Shown here piece after piece: positions 46,048 through 56,658 of a DNA stretch of 64,000 bases; position 1 is the stretch's first letter, and every line of letters begins with the position of its first letter. The notes beneath the pieces are model-generated. The model was not told where the DNA came from. It ran no database searches and saw only the letters and a program-made list of their open reading frames with translations. Source of the DNA: Alphaproteobacteria bacterium (GTDB taxonomy: Bacteria > Pseudomonadota > Alphaproteobacteria > JANSWW01). The position numbers and the translations under genes were made by a program. The stretch spans positions 186,001 through 250,000 of the forward strand of contig JANSWW010000003.1 of the NCBI GenBank assembly GCA_024743275.1. The letters are read 5' to 3'.

Positions 46048-48420
46048 ATGCGGATCGGTGCAAAGCTCGCTGCCAGTTTTTTTGTTGTGGTGATTATTTC
46101 GGCCGGTCTCGGGGCCGCGGGCTGGTTTGGCCTCTCCCGCTACGCCGACTCCGTTGCAAGCTCCGATAGAGTAAATTCAGTCAACGCCGAACTGGGCGCC
46201 GTCAAGGCGGAGATCCCGGTTTACCGTCAAACCTCCGATAGCGTGTTGGCGGATAAACTGACCGCCGATCTTTCCGCGCTTCGGGAATATGCCGCCGGTC
46301 TCGGCGAAGAGGGCTTGCTGACGCAAATCTCGGACTACAACATCTCCTTTGAGAGCCTGGTCGGCGCCCAAACCGCTCGCAATACGGCCTTGGAGGAAAT
46401 CAGCCAAACGACGGACTTGGTCGGGGCCGTTTCCAGTGCGATCGTCCAGGACAGCAAGGCGCGTTTCTCCGAGATGTCGCAAAGGCTGACGGTCGCGATC
46501 GAAGAACAGAAGGCGCAGCTCAACCGTCGCCAGCTCGCCGATGCGCTGCTCCTTAAAACGGCGGACGCGCGGCGGGTGGAAGGTACCTATCTCAATCGCC
46601 GGACCCAGGAAAACGCCGAGGCGCTGAACGAGGCGGTAAAGGATCTTTTTGTTGTCGCCATCAATCTGCGACGCGCGACAAAAGACAGTGGGTCCGTGGA
46701 AAAGGCCGCCGGGCAGGTCGCCAAGAATGTCGGGGCCTATCGTAAGGCCATGCAGGCCATGATGGACGCCCCCTTCGGTTCCGACGCTTCCTTCCAGGCT
46801 GCAAAAGATCTGGAGTCGGCATCGAAGCGCATTTCCGCCTTCACCAACGGCATGTCGAAACTCATCCAATCCGCCTTCGATAAGGCCGGCGAGGCCGCGG
46901 ATGCTGCAAGGATCGCCATGACGACGGCGGAAAAACAGCTGGAGACCGGTTTGGATCTGCGGGCGCAGGTCCTCGAATTGCGCCTCGCGACCCGCGATGT
47001 GGTCGCCGGATCGGCCGACCCGCAATCCGTTACCGAGGGCAGGGCGGCGCTCGCAACGGCCACCGCGACGGCCGAGGATCTGGCGACCATGACCGATGCC
47101 GGGGAGCAGGCGGTGCTGGCGCTGAACAGCTATGCAGGCGCCTACGACCGCTTGGTTGCCAGTCTCATGACCGAGAATCAATCGGCCGAAGCGATGCAGG
47201 CCGCCGCCGCCAACACCAAAACCGAAACCTCCCGGATCGTCGCCAACTATGAGGCGGCCCGCAACGGCGAGCAGAGCCTGGCCCAGACCATCATGATCGT
47301 CGGTACCCTTGTGGCCGCCGCCATCGCGGCAACCCTCGCGGTACTCCTGACCCTCGGCCTGGCGAAGCCGGTCCAGCGGTTGACCGGGGCCATGGGGACC
47401 ATGGCGGACGGCGATCTGGAGGTCACGCTGACCGACCAGAACCGCAAGGACGAGATCGGGGCCATGGTCGCCTCCCTCGACCGTTTCAAGGAACAGCTTC
47501 TCCAGGGGCGTCGTTTGGAGGCGGAACGGGCCGAGCAGGAGCAGAGGGCTGAAATGGAACGCAAACGCAGCATGAACGAAATGGCCGATCAGTTCGAATC
47601 CAGTGTCGGAAAGGTCGTCGAAACCGTCCGGGATGCGGTCAGCAGCCTGGAAGGCAATTCCGGGAAGATGTCGGCCGCCGCCTCCGAGACCAGTTCCCAG
47701 GCGACCACCGTCGCGGCGGCGGCGGAAGAGGCCTCGTCCAACGTCCAGACCGTGGCGAGCGCCACCGACGAGCTCTCCCGGTCGATCGGCGGCGTCGCCG
47801 AACAGGTTGGCCGTTCCGCGGATGTCGCCGACACCGCGGTGCGGGAGGCGGACAGAACCTCCTCCGCGATGAACGAGCTCTCCGGTCAGGTCGAAAAGAT
47901 CACGGAAATCGTCGACCTGATCACCCAGATCGCCGAGCAGACCAATCTCCTGGCTCTCAACGCCACCATTGAGGCGGCGCGCGCCGGTGAGGCCGGGAAA
48001 GGGTTTGCCGTCGTTGCGACGGAGGTCAAATCCCTGGCCACCCAGACCGCCCAGGCGACCGACCAGATCGCCCAGCAGATCGGTGCGGTGCGTGACGGTA
48101 CCGCCGAGGCGTCCCAGGCGATCAACAGCATCACCGGGGTGATCTCGGAGATGAAGGAGATTTCTACCAGCGTGTCCGACGCGATCGCACAGCAGACCCA
48201 GGCGACCAATGAGATCGCCAACAATGTGACCCAGGCGGCCCAGGGCACCCAGGAGGTCTCGACCACCATCACCGCCGTGGAGGGCGCCGCCCGGGAGACC
48301 GGGGTGACGGCGGCCGAGATCAACGAATCGGCGACGGATCTCTCCCAGCAGGCGGAGACGCTCAGCGTCGAGGTGAACCGTTTCCTCAGCGAGGTCCGGG
48401 ACCGCAACCGGATCGCCTAG
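46048..48420 (+). CDS. methyl-accepting chemotaxis protein
   Basis: A 790-residue chemoreceptor. The first transmembrane helix is at about residues 9-30 and the second at about 412-436, bracketing a ~380-residue mostly helical periplasmic domain (probably a helical bimodular type). A HAMP domain follows ([22 protein letters not shown]), then the signalling domain with the conserved hairpin tip [19 protein letters not shown]. The size of the periplasmic domain and the neighbouring standalone sensor-like gene suggest a ligand-specific receptor. No che genes are adjacent. Confidence 0.93.
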   Translation: MRIGAKLAASFFVVVIISAGLGAAGWFGLSRYADSVASSDRVNSVNAELGAVKAEIPVYRQTSDSVLADKLTADLSALREYAAGLGEEGLLTQISDYNISFESLVGAQTARNTALEEISQTTDLVGAVSSAIVQDSKARFSEMSQRLTVAIEEQKAQLNRRQLADALLLKTADARRVEGTYLNRRTQENAEALNEAVKDLFVVAINLRRATKDSGSVEKAAGQVAKNVGAYRKAMQAMMDAPFGSDASFQAAKDLESASKRISAFTNGMSKLIQSAFDKAGEAADAARIAMTTAEKQLETGLDLRAQVLELRLATRDVVAGSADPQSVTEGRAALATATATAEDLATMTDAGEQAVLALNSYAGAYDRLVASLMTENQSAEAMQAAAANTKTETSRIVANYEAARNGEQSLAQTIMIVGTLVAAAIAATLAVLLTLGLAKPVQRLTGAMGTMADGDLEVTLTDQNRKDEIGAMVASLDRFKEQLLQGRRLEAERAEQEQRAEMERKRSMNEMADQFESSVGKVVETVRDAVSSLEGNSGKMSAAASETSSQATTVAAAAEEASSNVQTVASATDELSRSIGGVAEQVGRSADVADTAVREADRTSSAMNELSGQVEKITEIVDLITQIAEQTNLLALNATIEAARAGEAGKGFAVVATEVKSLATQTAQATDQIAQQIGAVRDGTAEASQAINSITGVISEMKEISTSVSDAIAQQTQATNEIANNVTQAAQGTQEVSTTITAVEGAARETGVTAAEINESATDLSQQAETLSVEVNRFLSEVRDRNRIA

Positions 48421-48427
48421 AGGTCTA

Positions 48428-49123
48428 TTAGATCGTTGTCGTCAGTTGGTAGCCGGGGGCGTGGGCCAGGCGGACCGCCGTGACCGGCGTGGCCCCGATC
48501 CAGGTCGTCCGATGAATGACGAAGAGCGGCTTGCCGGCGGTCGTGCCGAGCGCGTCCGCATCGGCCGGGGTCGCGGCCTCGGCGGAAAAGCTGAGATCGC
48601 CCCTGGAAATCAATGCGTTCCGCACCAGCCATTCATTGGCGCTGAGGCTTGAGAAATCGGCGTCCGCCACCCCTGGCACGGCGTCGGTATTGATCCACCG
48701 GTCCTCGTAGAGAAAGGGCTGCCGGTCCGCGAGATGGACGGCTGTGACATGGAGAAGCGGCCGGTCCGCGTCGAGGCCGAGGGCCGCATAGACCGGCGCC
48801 GGCGCCGTTTCCAAGGCGCGCCTCAGCAAAAGATGACGGTAGGCCCGGCCGCTTTCCTCCACCTCGATCCGGGTGATCGGAATGTCGAAGATGGCTTGCC
48901 GGACCGGAGTGAGGGCGACCCGGGTGCCGGCGCGCCTTTTTCGGTCGAGATGCCCCTTTTCCGCCAGTTCGCGGAGCGCCCGGTTGATGGTGGCCCGGGC
49001 ACAGTTGAATTCCTCCGCCAACGCGATCTCCGACGGGATCAGGTCGCCCGGCCCCCATTCCCGGCTGCCGATGCGGCGCAGAACCTCTTCCTGGATGTCG
49101 CGATAGGATCGTTGCGCGCTCAT
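48428..49123 (-). CDS. hutC: histidine utilisation repressor HutC (GntR family, UTRA domain)
   Basis: A 231-residue GntR-family repressor. The N-terminal winged helix has AEEFNCARATINRALRELAEKGHL, and the C-terminal two-thirds is a UTRA ligand-binding domain that in HutC senses urocanate. It lies downstream of hutF, overlapping its start by four bases on the minus strand, and opposite the hutIHGU operon, exactly as in other hut loci. It probably represses both divergent promoters at 50482-50558. Confidence 0.92.
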   Translation of the reverse strand: MSAQRSYRDIQEEVLRRIGSREWGPGDLIPSEIALAEEFNCARATINRALRELAEKGHLDRKRRAGTRVALTPVRQAIFDIPITRIEVEESGRAYRHLLLRRALETAPAPVYAALGLDADRPLLHVTAVHLADRQPFLYEDRWINTDAVPGVADADFSSLSANEWLVRNALISRGDLSFSAEAATPADADALGTTAGKPLFVIHRTTWIGATPVTAVRLAHAPGYQLTTTI

Positions 49124-50481
49124 AGGTCTATCCGAAGCTCCTGAAGGACGGCGCGGTAGCGGTCCGTGATTTCGTCATGGCGAAAATGCCGGCCCCGCTC
49201 CACCAGCGGCCGGCCGGCCGACCAGACGCTGTCGACCGCCCTATCGCCGCCGGCAAAAATCCAGGCGTCCAGCAGCCGGTCTCCGGCGAGCCCCTCCAGG
49301 TCCGGATGCGCCGTCCGGAGGGCCAGCATGTCGGCAAGCCTGCCGGGGGCGAGTGCGCCGCTGTCCCGGCCGAGGGCCTGCGCGCCGCCCCGCGCCGTCC
49401 CGTCGAACAGGGTCCGGCCGGTCGACCGGTCTTCCTCCGCCAACGCCGCCCGGGTGCCGTCCCGGTAGCGTTGCGAATAGTCCAGCGTGCGCAATTCCTC
49501 GATCAGGGAGATTCGGATATTGGAGTCGGTGCCGATCCCGAAAACTCCGCCCGTGTCCCGATAGCGGACCCCGTCGAAAATGCCGTCGCCCAGGCTGGCC
49601 TCGGTCACCGGGCACAGGCCGACCACGGCGCCGGACCGGGCCAATGCCCGGGTTTCGTCAGGCATCATGTGGGTCGCATGCACCAGGCACCAGCGACGGT
49701 CGATGGGCAAATTTTCCAGCAGCCAGGCGACGGGGCGGGTGCCGGTGTGGGCCTCGACCGCCTCGACCTCGGCTGTCTGCTCGGCGATGTGGATATGACA
49801 GGGCGCTTTGGACCTTAAGGCGGAGACGACGGATAGGCTCTCCGCCGAAACGGCACGAAGCGAATGGGGGGCGACGCCGACGATCGCGGGATTGGTAAGG
49901 CGTGCACAGGCCGTTTCCGCCGCCTCCTCCAGGGCCGCGAAGCGATCGAGATCGCAACCGAATCGGCGCTGACCCCCCTCCAGTGGCCGCCCGTCCAGGC
50001 CGCCCTGCTGATAGAGAACCGGCAACAGGGTCAGGCCGATCCCGGTCTGCTCCGCCGCCGCGGCGATCCGTTCGGCCATCTCGGCGATCCGGTCATAGGG
50101 CCGCCCATCGGGCCGGTGATGGAGATAGTGGAACTCGCCGACCGCGCCGTAGCCGGCCTCCAGCATCTCCATCTGGGCGAAGGCGGCGATCGCCTCCACA
50201 TGGTCCGGGGTCAGCCGGTCGAGGAAGCGGTACATGAGCCGGCGCCACGTCCAAAAGGAGTCTGTCCCGTCGCCGCCCCGTTCCTCGGTGAGGCCGGCCA
50301 TCGCCCGTTGAAAGGCGTGACTGTGAAGATTGCCGGGCGCGGGCAGCAGAACATCATGCTCCGCCGGCCCATCCGTTGGGCGGATGGCGGCGATTGTTCC
50401 GTCCAGCCCGATCTCGACGGCGACCTTCTCCCGCCAGCCATGGTCGGTGAGGGCACGCGTGGCGGTCACAATTCGGCGCAT
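49120..50481 (-). CDS. hutF: formimidoylglutamate deiminase HutF
   Basis: A 453-residue amidohydrolase that deiminates N-formimidoyl-L-glutamate to N-formyl-L-glutamate and ammonia. The metal motif GNLHSHAFQRAMAG near the N-terminus and the later FGIGTDSNIRISL segment match HutF. The start at 50481 is chosen because the frame upstream to 50544 runs through the shared promoter. With HutG (53265) it forms the five-enzyme branch of histidine degradation. It overlaps hutC by four bases. Confidence 0.93.
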   Translation of the reverse strand: MRRIVTATRALTDHGWREKVAVEIGLDGTIAAIRPTDGPAEHDVLLPAPGNLHSHAFQRAMAGLTEERGGDGTDSFWTWRRLMYRFLDRLTPDHVEAIAAFAQMEMLEAGYGAVGEFHYLHHRPDGRPYDRIAEMAERIAAAAEQTGIGLTLLPVLYQQGGLDGRPLEGGQRRFGCDLDRFAALEEAAETACARLTNPAIVGVAPHSLRAVSAESLSVVSALRSKAPCHIHIAEQTAEVEAVEAHTGTRPVAWLLENLPIDRRWCLVHATHMMPDETRALARSGAVVGLCPVTEASLGDGIFDGVRYRDTGGVFGIGTDSNIRISLIEELRTLDYSQRYRDGTRAALAEEDRSTGRTLFDGTARGGAQALGRDSGALAPGRLADMLALRTAHPDLEGLAGDRLLDAWIFAGGDRAVDSVWSAGRPLVERGRHFRHDEITDRYRAVLQELRIDL

Positions 50482-50558
50482 GGTTATGGACTCATGATTG
50501 ACAATTAATTGCAGACATAATATCGCGATAAGCAGACAAATCAACGGAAGTCCGCACC
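50482..50558. promoter_or_regulatory. divergent hut promoter region with palindromes
   Basis: This 77-base gap drives hutFC to the left and hutIHGU to the right. It contains TTGACA at 50498-50503, the perfect palindromes CAATTAATTG (50502-50511) and TATCGCGATA (50521-50530), and the direct repeat GCAGACA at 50511-50517 and 50532-50538, two helical turns apart. HutC operators elsewhere are palindromes in the same position, so these are candidate sites, though none matches a consensus I can confirm. Confidence 0.5.
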
Positions 50559-51758
50559 ATGGCCACCCGGCTTCTCATCCATGGGACAGTTGCGACGATG
50601 ACCGAGGGCGGTGCCGCCTACGGTCTCATCGAGGATGGTGCCGTTCTGCTGGAGGGTGGGCGGATCGCCTGGGCGGGGACGACTTCCGACGCGCCTTTTC
50701 ATGACCGGCCGGAGGATCTCGGCGGCCGGTTGGTGACGCCGGCGCTGATCGATTGCCATACCCATATCGTCTTCGGCGGCGACCGGGCCCGGGAGTTCGA
50801 GATGCGACTCCTCGGGGCGAGCTATGCGGAGATCGCGAAGGCGGGCGGCGGCATCCTCTCGACCGTGACGGCGACGCGGGTCCTCGACGCCGAGACCTTG
50901 GCGCGGCAGGCCCTGCCCCGCCTCGACGCGTTGATCCGGGAAGGGGTATCGACGGTCGAGGTGAAATCCGGCTACGGCCTCACCATCGCCGACGAGGTCA
51001 AGATGCTGCGGGCCGCGCGTCGCCTCGCCGATCTGCGGCCGGTGACCATCGTGACCTCCTGGCTGGCCGCCCACGCCATCCCGCCGGAATATGAGAACGC
51101 GGCGGATCGCTACATCGCGGAGGTGGCGATTCCCGGTCTGCGGCAGGCCCATGCGGAGGGTCTGGTCGATCAGGTCGACGGCTTCTGCGAGGGTATCGCC
51201 TTTTCCCCGACGCAGATCGCCTTGGTCTTCGAGGCGGCGGCGGCGTTGGGGCTGCCGGTGAAGCTCCATGCCGAACAGCTTTCGAATCTCGGCGGCGCGA
51301 AAATGGCCGCCGGTCATGGCGCCCTGTCCTGCGATCATGTGGAATATCTCGATGCCGACGGTGTCCGGGCGATGGCGGCGGCCGGCAGCGTCGCCGTGCT
51401 GCTGCCGGGGGCGTTTTACACCCTGCACGAGACGCAAGCGCCGCCGGTCGACGCCTTCCGCCGGGCGGGCGTTCCGATGGCGGTGGCGAGCGACGGCAAT
51501 CCTGGCTCCTCGCCGATGTTCTCCCTTCTCTTGGCGCTCAACATGGCGGCGACCCTCTTCCGCCTGACGCCGGAGGAAGCGCTGGCCGGGGCGACCCGCA
51601 ACGCGGCCAGGGCGCTGGGCCTCTCCGACCGTGGGACGATCCAGGCGGAGAAGCGGGCCGATCTCGCCATCTGGGACGCGGCGCATCCGGCGGAACTTTC
51701 CTACCGCATCGGGTATAACCCCCTCGCCCAGCGGATCCATGGAGGCATCGATGCTTGA
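50559..51758 (+). CDS. hutI: imidazolonepropionase HutI
   Basis: A 399-residue amidohydrolase that opens imidazolone propionate to N-formimidoylglutamate, the third step of histidine degradation. Metal-site motifs include [14 protein letters not shown] near residue 65, [21 protein letters not shown] and the late [11 protein letters not shown]. It starts at 50559 after GGAAG and overlaps hutH by eight bases, so translation is coupled. Confidence 0.95.
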   Translation: MATRLLIHGTVATMTEGGAAYGLIEDGAVLLEGGRIAWAGTTSDAPFHDRPEDLGGRLVTPALIDCHTHIVFGGDRAREFEMRLLGASYAEIAKAGGGILSTVTATRVLDAETLARQALPRLDALIREGVSTVEVKSGYGLTIADEVKMLRAARRLADLRPVTIVTSWLAAHAIPPEYENAADRYIAEVAIPGLRQAHAEGLVDQVDGFCEGIAFSPTQIALVFEAAAALGLPVKLHAEQLSNLGGAKMAAGHGALSCDHVEYLDADGVRAMAAAGSVAVLLPGAFYTLHETQAPPVDAFRRAGVPMAVASDGNPGSSPMFSLLLALNMAATLFRLTPEEALAGATRNAARALGLSDRGTIQAEKRADLAIWDAAHPAELSYRIGYNPLAQRIHGGIDA

Positions 51759-53265
51759 TCCAGGAAAGGTGACGCTCACCGAATTGGACGCGATCTATCG
51801 TGGCGGACCGGTGTGGATCGATCCGGCCGCGCGCGCCGGTGTCGAGGCCAGCGCCCAGATCGTCGCCCGCGCCGCCGCCGGCGCCGATCCGGTCTATGGT
51901 GTCAACACGGGGTTCGGGAAGCTCGCCTCGGTCCGCATCGCCGCCGAGGACACCGCGACCCTGCAGCGCAATCTGATCCTGAGCCATGCCGCCGGGATCG
52001 GTCCGGCCCTCCCGCGCGACGTCGTCCGGCTCACCATGGCGTTGAAGATGATCTCGCTTGCCCGCGGCGCGTCCGGGGTACGCTGGGACATTATTCAGCT
52101 CCTTCAGGACATGCTGGCGACCGACGTCATTCCGGTCATTCCGCAACAGGGGTCCGTCGGGGCCTCCGGCGACCTCGCCCCGTTGGCCCATCTCGCCGCC
52201 GTGATGATCGGCGAGGGGGAGGCGGTCTATGACGGCGACCGACTGCCGGGCGCCGATGCCTTGACGGCGGCCGGGCTTACGCCGGTCGTGCTCGGGGCCA
52301 AGGAGGGGCTGGCGCTGATCAACGGCACCCAGGTCTCGACCGCCCTGGCGCTCGCGGGACTGTTCCGGGGCTGGCGGATCGCGACGACCTCCCTGGTGAC
52401 GGGCGCCCTGTCGATCGACGCGGCGATGGGCTCCGGCGCGCCCTTCCGGCCCGAGATCCATGCCCTGCGCGGCCATCTGGGTCAGATCGAGGCGGCCGCC
52501 TTCCTGCGGATCTTGATGGCCGGGTCCGACATCCGCGAAAGCCACCGGGACGAGGACGAGCGGGTTCAGGATCCCTATTGCCTGCGTTGTCAGCCCCAGG
52601 TGATCGGCGCCTGTATCGACCTGATGCGCCAGGCGGCCCAGACGCTGCGGGTCGAGGCGAACGCGGTGACCGACAACCCGCTGGTGTTCGAGGACGGCAG
52701 CATCGTGTCGGGCGGTAACTTCCATGCCGAGCCGGTGGCCTTCGCCGCCGATCAGATCGCGCTTGCTTTGGCCGAGGCGGGCGCCATCGCCCAGCGCCGG
52801 ATCGCGCTCCTGGTCGACCCGGCCCTCAGTTTCGGCCTGCCGGCCTTCCTGTCGCCGTCGCCTGGGCTCAATTCCGGCCTGATGATCGCGGAGGTCACCT
52901 CCGCCGCGTTGATGAGCGAGAACAAGGCGCTGGCCAATCCCCGCTCGGTCGACAGCACGCCGACCTCGGCCAATCAGGAGGATCATGTCTCCATGGCCTG
53001 CCATGGCGCGCGGCGGCTGTTGGAGATGGCCGACAATCTCTCCGGCATCGTCGCGGTGGAGGCGCTCGCCGGTGCGCAGGGCGTCGAGCTTCGGGCCCCC
53101 TTGGAAACGTCGCCGGCCCTCAAACAGATCATCGACGTGATCCGGGCCGCCGTGCCGCCGCTTAAAGAGGATCGTCTGATCGCGCCCGATATCGAGCGGA
53201 TGGCGGAACTGGTCGAGGCGGGTGGCCTGCGCCATCCGGACCTGCCCGAATTGGAGATCCTGTGA
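51751..53265 (+). CDS. hutH: histidine ammonia-lyase HutH
   Basis: A 504-residue lyase that removes ammonia from histidine to give urocanate, the first step of the pathway. The Ala138-Ser139-Gly140 triad in [14 protein letters not shown] is the precursor of the MIO cofactor, and Tyr49 in VYGVNTGFG is the usual catalytic tyrosine. The start at 51751 overlaps hutI by eight bases; the frame upstream lies inside hutI. It is followed by hutG with a one-base overlap. Confidence 0.96.
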   Translation: MLDPGKVTLTELDAIYRGGPVWIDPAARAGVEASAQIVARAAAGADPVYGVNTGFGKLASVRIAAEDTATLQRNLILSHAAGIGPALPRDVVRLTMALKMISLARGASGVRWDIIQLLQDMLATDVIPVIPQQGSVGASGDLAPLAHLAAVMIGEGEAVYDGDRLPGADALTAAGLTPVVLGAKEGLALINGTQVSTALALAGLFRGWRIATTSLVTGALSIDAAMGSGAPFRPEIHALRGHLGQIEAAAFLRILMAGSDIRESHRDEDERVQDPYCLRCQPQVIGACIDLMRQAAQTLRVEANAVTDNPLVFEDGSIVSGGNFHAEPVAFAADQIALALAEAGAIAQRRIALLVDPALSFGLPAFLSPSPGLNSGLMIAEVTSAALMSENKALANPRSVDSTPTSANQEDHVSMACHGARRLLEMADNLSGIVAVEALAGAQGVELRAPLETSPALKQIIDVIRAAVPPLKEDRLIAPDIERMAELVEAGGLRHPDLPELEIL

Positions 53266-54068
53266 TGCAGCCCGTCGCGGTTCACGAGGGCACCGGCCCC
53301 GTCGTCCTCGGCCTGCCCCATACGGGAACCCATGTGCCCGGGGATGTCCTGGCGCGGCTCAACCAGACCGGGCGGGTTCTGTCCGACACGGACTGGCATG
53401 TGGATCGGCTCTATGCCGGCCTGCTGGCCGGGGCGACAACCGTTCGGGCGACCTTCCACCGTTATGTCATCGACGCCAACCGCGATCCGTCCGGCGAGAG
53501 CCTCTATCCCGGCCAGGCGACCACCGGCCTTGTCCCCGAGACCGATTTCGATGGGCAGCCGATCTGGCGGGAGGGCGAAGGGCCGGACGACGCGGATATC
53601 GCCGACCGGCTGAAACGCTTTCATACGCCTTACCATGCCGCGCTGCGGGGCCAATTGGACCGGGTGAGGGCGCAGCATGGCGTGGCGGTGCTCTATGACT
53701 GCCATTCGATCCGCAGCGTGATCCCGCGGCTGTTCGACGGCACCCTGCCCGATTTCAACATCGGCGATTTCAAGGGCGCCGCCTGCGCCCCCGCCGTGAC
53801 CCGGGCGGTCGCCGACATCTGCGCCGATCAGCGGGATTACAGCCATGTGCTCAACGGCCGTTTCAAGGGCGGCTGGACCACGCGGCATTACGGCGACCCG
53901 GCGGCGGGCGTGCACGCGATCCAGATGGAGCTGTCGCAGGCGACCCATCTCACAACCGAGACGCCGCCCTTCGACTATGACCCGGAGAAGGCGGAACGCC
54001 TGCGCCCCATCCTCAAACAAATTCTCTCCCGCCTCGATTACCTGGCCGTCACAGGAGCCCTGCAATGA
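53265..54068 (+). CDS. hutG: N-formylglutamate amidohydrolase HutG
   Basis: A 267-residue deformylase that cleaves N-formyl-L-glutamate to formate and glutamate, ending the HutF-type pathway. Recognisable features are [14 protein letters not shown] near the N-terminus, the [12 protein letters not shown] block, [10 protein letters not shown] and the late [13 protein letters not shown]. The ATG at 53265 overlaps the hutH stop; a GTG three bases earlier is an equally possible start. It overlaps hutU by four bases. Confidence 0.92.
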   Translation: MQPVAVHEGTGPVVLGLPHTGTHVPGDVLARLNQTGRVLSDTDWHVDRLYAGLLAGATTVRATFHRYVIDANRDPSGESLYPGQATTGLVPETDFDGQPIWREGEGPDDADIADRLKRFHTPYHAALRGQLDRVRAQHGVAVLYDCHSIRSVIPRLFDGTLPDFNIGDFKGAACAPAVTRAVADICADQRDYSHVLNGRFKGGWTTRHYGDPAAGVHAIQMELSQATHLTTETPPFDYDPEKAERLRPILKQILSRLDYLAVTGALQ

Positions 54069-55735
54069 TCGACCGCAAGCACAACTCCCGGCCGGTGAAG
54101 GCCCCGACCGGCCCGGACCTCTCCTGCCTTTCCTGGACCACCGAGGCGCCCTTCCGGATGATCCAGAACAATCTCGATCCGGAGGTCGCGGAGAACCCGG
54201 CGGAGCTGGTGGTTTATGGCGGCATCGGCCGGGCGGCGCGAAGTTGGGCGGATTTCGAGATGATTCTCGACACGCTCAAGACCCTGCCCGAGGACAAGAC
54301 CCTGCTGGTCCAGTCCGGCAAGCCGGTCGGTGTCTTCCCGACCCATAAGGACGCCCCCCGGGTGTTGATCGCCAATTCCAACCTGGTCCCCCACTGGGCC
54401 GATTGGGACCATTTCAACAAGCTCGATAAGGTCGGGCTGATGATGTACGGCCAGATGACGGCGGGAAGCTGGATCTATATCGGCAGCCAGGGGATCGTCC
54501 AGGGCACCTATGAGACCTTCGTCGAGGCCGGCCGTCAGCATTATGACGGGAACCTCTCGGGCAAATGGCTGCTGACCGCGGGGCTCGGCGGCATGGGCGG
54601 CGCACAGCCCTTGGCCGCCGTCATGGCCGGGGCCTGCTGCCTCGCCGTCGAATGCGACCCGGATCATATCGATTTCCGCCTTCGCACCCGCTATGTCGAC
54701 GAGAAGACCGATAGCCTGGACGACGCGCTCGCGATGATCGACCGCTGGACGGCCGCCGGCGAGGCGAAGTCCGTCGGTCTGGTCGGCAACGCGGCAGACA
54801 TCTTCCCGGACCTGGTCCGGCGCGGCGTCCGGCCGGATCTGGTGACCGACCAGACGTCCGCCCACGACCCGGTCCATGGCTATCTGCCGCTGGGTTGGAG
54901 CCTCGCCGAATGGCGCGACAAGCAGGAAAGCGACCCCAAGGCGGTCGAGAAGGCGGCCCGGGCCAGCATGAAGGTTCATGTGGCCGCCATGGTCGACTTC
55001 TGGAACGCCGGCATTCCGACCCTGGATTACGGCAACAATATCCGGCAGATGGCGCTGGAGGAGGGGTTGGAGAACGCGTTCGCCTTCCCGGGCTTCGTGC
55101 CGGCCTATATCCGCCCGCTGTTCTGCCGCGGTGTCGGGCCCTTCCGCTGGGTCGCCCTCTCCGGCGATCCGGAGGACATCTACAAGACCGACGCCAAGGT
55201 GAAGGAGCTGATGCCGGACGACGCGCATCTCCACACCTGGCTCGACATGGCCCGCGACCGGATCAGCTTCCAGGGCCTGCCGGCGCGGATCTGCTGGGTC
55301 GGGCTCGGCGACCGGCACCGGCTCGGCCTCGCCTTCAACGAGATGGTGGCCAGGGGAGAGCTCAAAGCCCCCATCGTCATCGGCCGGGACCATCTCGATT
55401 CGGGCTCCGTCGCCTCGCCGAACCGGGAGACCGAGGCGATGAAGGACGGCTCCGACGCGGTCTCCGACTGGCCGCTGCTGAACGCCCTGTTGAACACGGC
55501 GTCGGGCGCGACCTGGGTCAGCCTGCATCACGGCGGCGGGGTCGGGATGGGGTTTTCCCAGCATGCCGGGATGGTGATCGTCGCCGACGGAAGCGAGGAC
55601 GCCGCCCGCCGGCTCGAACGGGTCCTGTGGAACGACCCGGCCACCGGCGTCATGCGCCATGCCGATGCCGGCTACGAGGACGCCACCGCCTGCGCCCGGG
55701 AGAAGCAGCTCAATCTGCCGGGGATTTTGGGGTAG
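54065..55735 (+). CDS. hutU: urocanate hydratase HutU
   Basis: A 556-residue NAD-dependent urocanase that hydrates urocanate to imidazolone propionate, the second step. Hallmarks are [13 protein letters not shown] in the NAD domain, [20 protein letters not shown] and the highly conserved C-terminal [19 protein letters not shown] and [11 protein letters not shown] segments. It is the last gene of hutIHGU. The locus thus contains every enzyme needed to convert histidine to glutamate. Confidence 0.97.
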   Translation: MIDRKHNSRPVKAPTGPDLSCLSWTTEAPFRMIQNNLDPEVAENPAELVVYGGIGRAARSWADFEMILDTLKTLPEDKTLLVQSGKPVGVFPTHKDAPRVLIANSNLVPHWADWDHFNKLDKVGLMMYGQMTAGSWIYIGSQGIVQGTYETFVEAGRQHYDGNLSGKWLLTAGLGGMGGAQPLAAVMAGACCLAVECDPDHIDFRLRTRYVDEKTDSLDDALAMIDRWTAAGEAKSVGLVGNAADIFPDLVRRGVRPDLVTDQTSAHDPVHGYLPLGWSLAEWRDKQESDPKAVEKAARASMKVHVAAMVDFWNAGIPTLDYGNNIRQMALEEGLENAFAFPGFVPAYIRPLFCRGVGPFRWVALSGDPEDIYKTDAKVKELMPDDAHLHTWLDMARDRISFQGLPARICWVGLGDRHRLGLAFNEMVARGELKAPIVIGRDHLDSGSVASPNRETEAMKDGSDAVSDWPLLNALLNTASGATWVSLHHGGGVGMGFSQHAGMVIVADGSEDAARRLERVLWNDPATGVMRHADAGYEDATACAREKQLNLPGILG

Positions 55736-55801
55736 GGGGCAAAACCCATTCCGTCCCGAAGCGCGCCAGCGCGTGTCACCAGAATGCCCCCTCACCCCGG
55801 C

Positions 55802-55821
55802 CCTCTCCCCAGGGAGAGGGA
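55802..55821. terminator. GC-rich hairpin after hutU
   Basis: CCCTCTCCC and GGGAGAGGG pair as a 9-base stem with a two-base loop, 66 bases after the hutU stop. Sequences of this CCTCACCCC...CCCTCTCCC...GAGAGGG type occur as scattered intergenic palindromes in many proteobacteria, so this may be a repeat unit acting as terminator or mRNA end. Confidence 0.5.
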
Positions 55822-55897
55822 GGTGGATGGCACGTGCCCATTTGCTCCGCCCATCACAAAGGTCTAATATACCCGACAGACGTTGGGGGTGCGGGCC

Positions 55898-56653
55898 ATG
55901 CAGGTCGTTAGCTTATCCTTCTACCGCTTCGAAACGGCCTGGGACCGGGCCTGGGCGCTGGGCCAGATGGGCTTTGCCCGGCGCGCGCTGAAGCGGGTTC
56001 CCCATATCGGTTTCCACAAACTTCTCGGCAGCGGCACCGGCGAAGGGTTTACCCCGATTCCGAACTGGTCGGTCTATGCCATCCTCGCCATCTGGCCGGA
56101 TCGCGAGATCGCCGAGGCGGAGATGGACGCGGCCCCGGTGTTCCAGCGTTATCGCGGTCATGCGGTGGAAAGCTGGACCGTCTTTCTCGAGGCGCGCTCC
56201 GTGCGGGGGCAGGGATGGGCGCACGAGACACCTTTCCAGATCGGCGAGGGCGGCAGCCGCACCTCCCCCATCGCCGTTTTGACCCGGGCGACGGTGCGGC
56301 CCTGGGCGGTGTTCCGATTCTGGCGCCATGTGCCGGGCATCGAGGCGGTGATCCCGGATCACTATGAGGGCCTTCTGTTCAAGATCGGCCTCGGCGAGGT
56401 GCCCTGGCTGCATCAGGTCACCTTTTCGATCTGGCGTACGCCGGAGGAGATGGAGGCCTTCGCCTATCAGGGGCCGCATCGGGCGGCCGCCCGGGAATCC
56501 CTCGACAAGGGCTGGTTCTCGGAGGATCTGTTCGCGCGCTTCGCCGTTTTGGGCGGCAAGGGTGAATGGGAGGACCACGATCCGCTGGCCCATAGCTTAA
56601 AGGAACGATCGGAGCCGCGGGAGGAGCCGGCACCGGAACCGGTGCCCGCCTGA
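55898..56653 (+). CDS. spheroidene monooxygenase-like protein (CrtA family)
   Basis: A 251-residue protein of the CrtA family, whose known members insert a keto group into acyclic carotenoids using heme. The VSLSFYRFETAWDRAWALGQMGFAR opening and the late LFKIGLGEVPWLHQVTFSIW segment fit the family. No other carotenoid genes are in the window; the next gene, six bases downstream, is a cytochrome P450. The true substrate may therefore not be a carotenoid. The start at 55898 is chosen over TTG at 55883. Confidence 0.8.
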   Translation: MQVVSLSFYRFETAWDRAWALGQMGFARRALKRVPHIGFHKLLGSGTGEGFTPIPNWSVYAILAIWPDREIAEAEMDAAPVFQRYRGHAVESWTVFLEARSVRGQGWAHETPFQIGEGGSRTSPIAVLTRATVRPWAVFRFWRHVPGIEAVIPDHYEGLLFKIGLGEVPWLHQVTFSIWRTPEEMEAFAYQGPHRAAARESLDKGWFSEDLFARFAVLGGKGEWEDHDPLAHSLKERSEPREEPAPEPVPA

Positions 56654-56658
56654 CGGCC

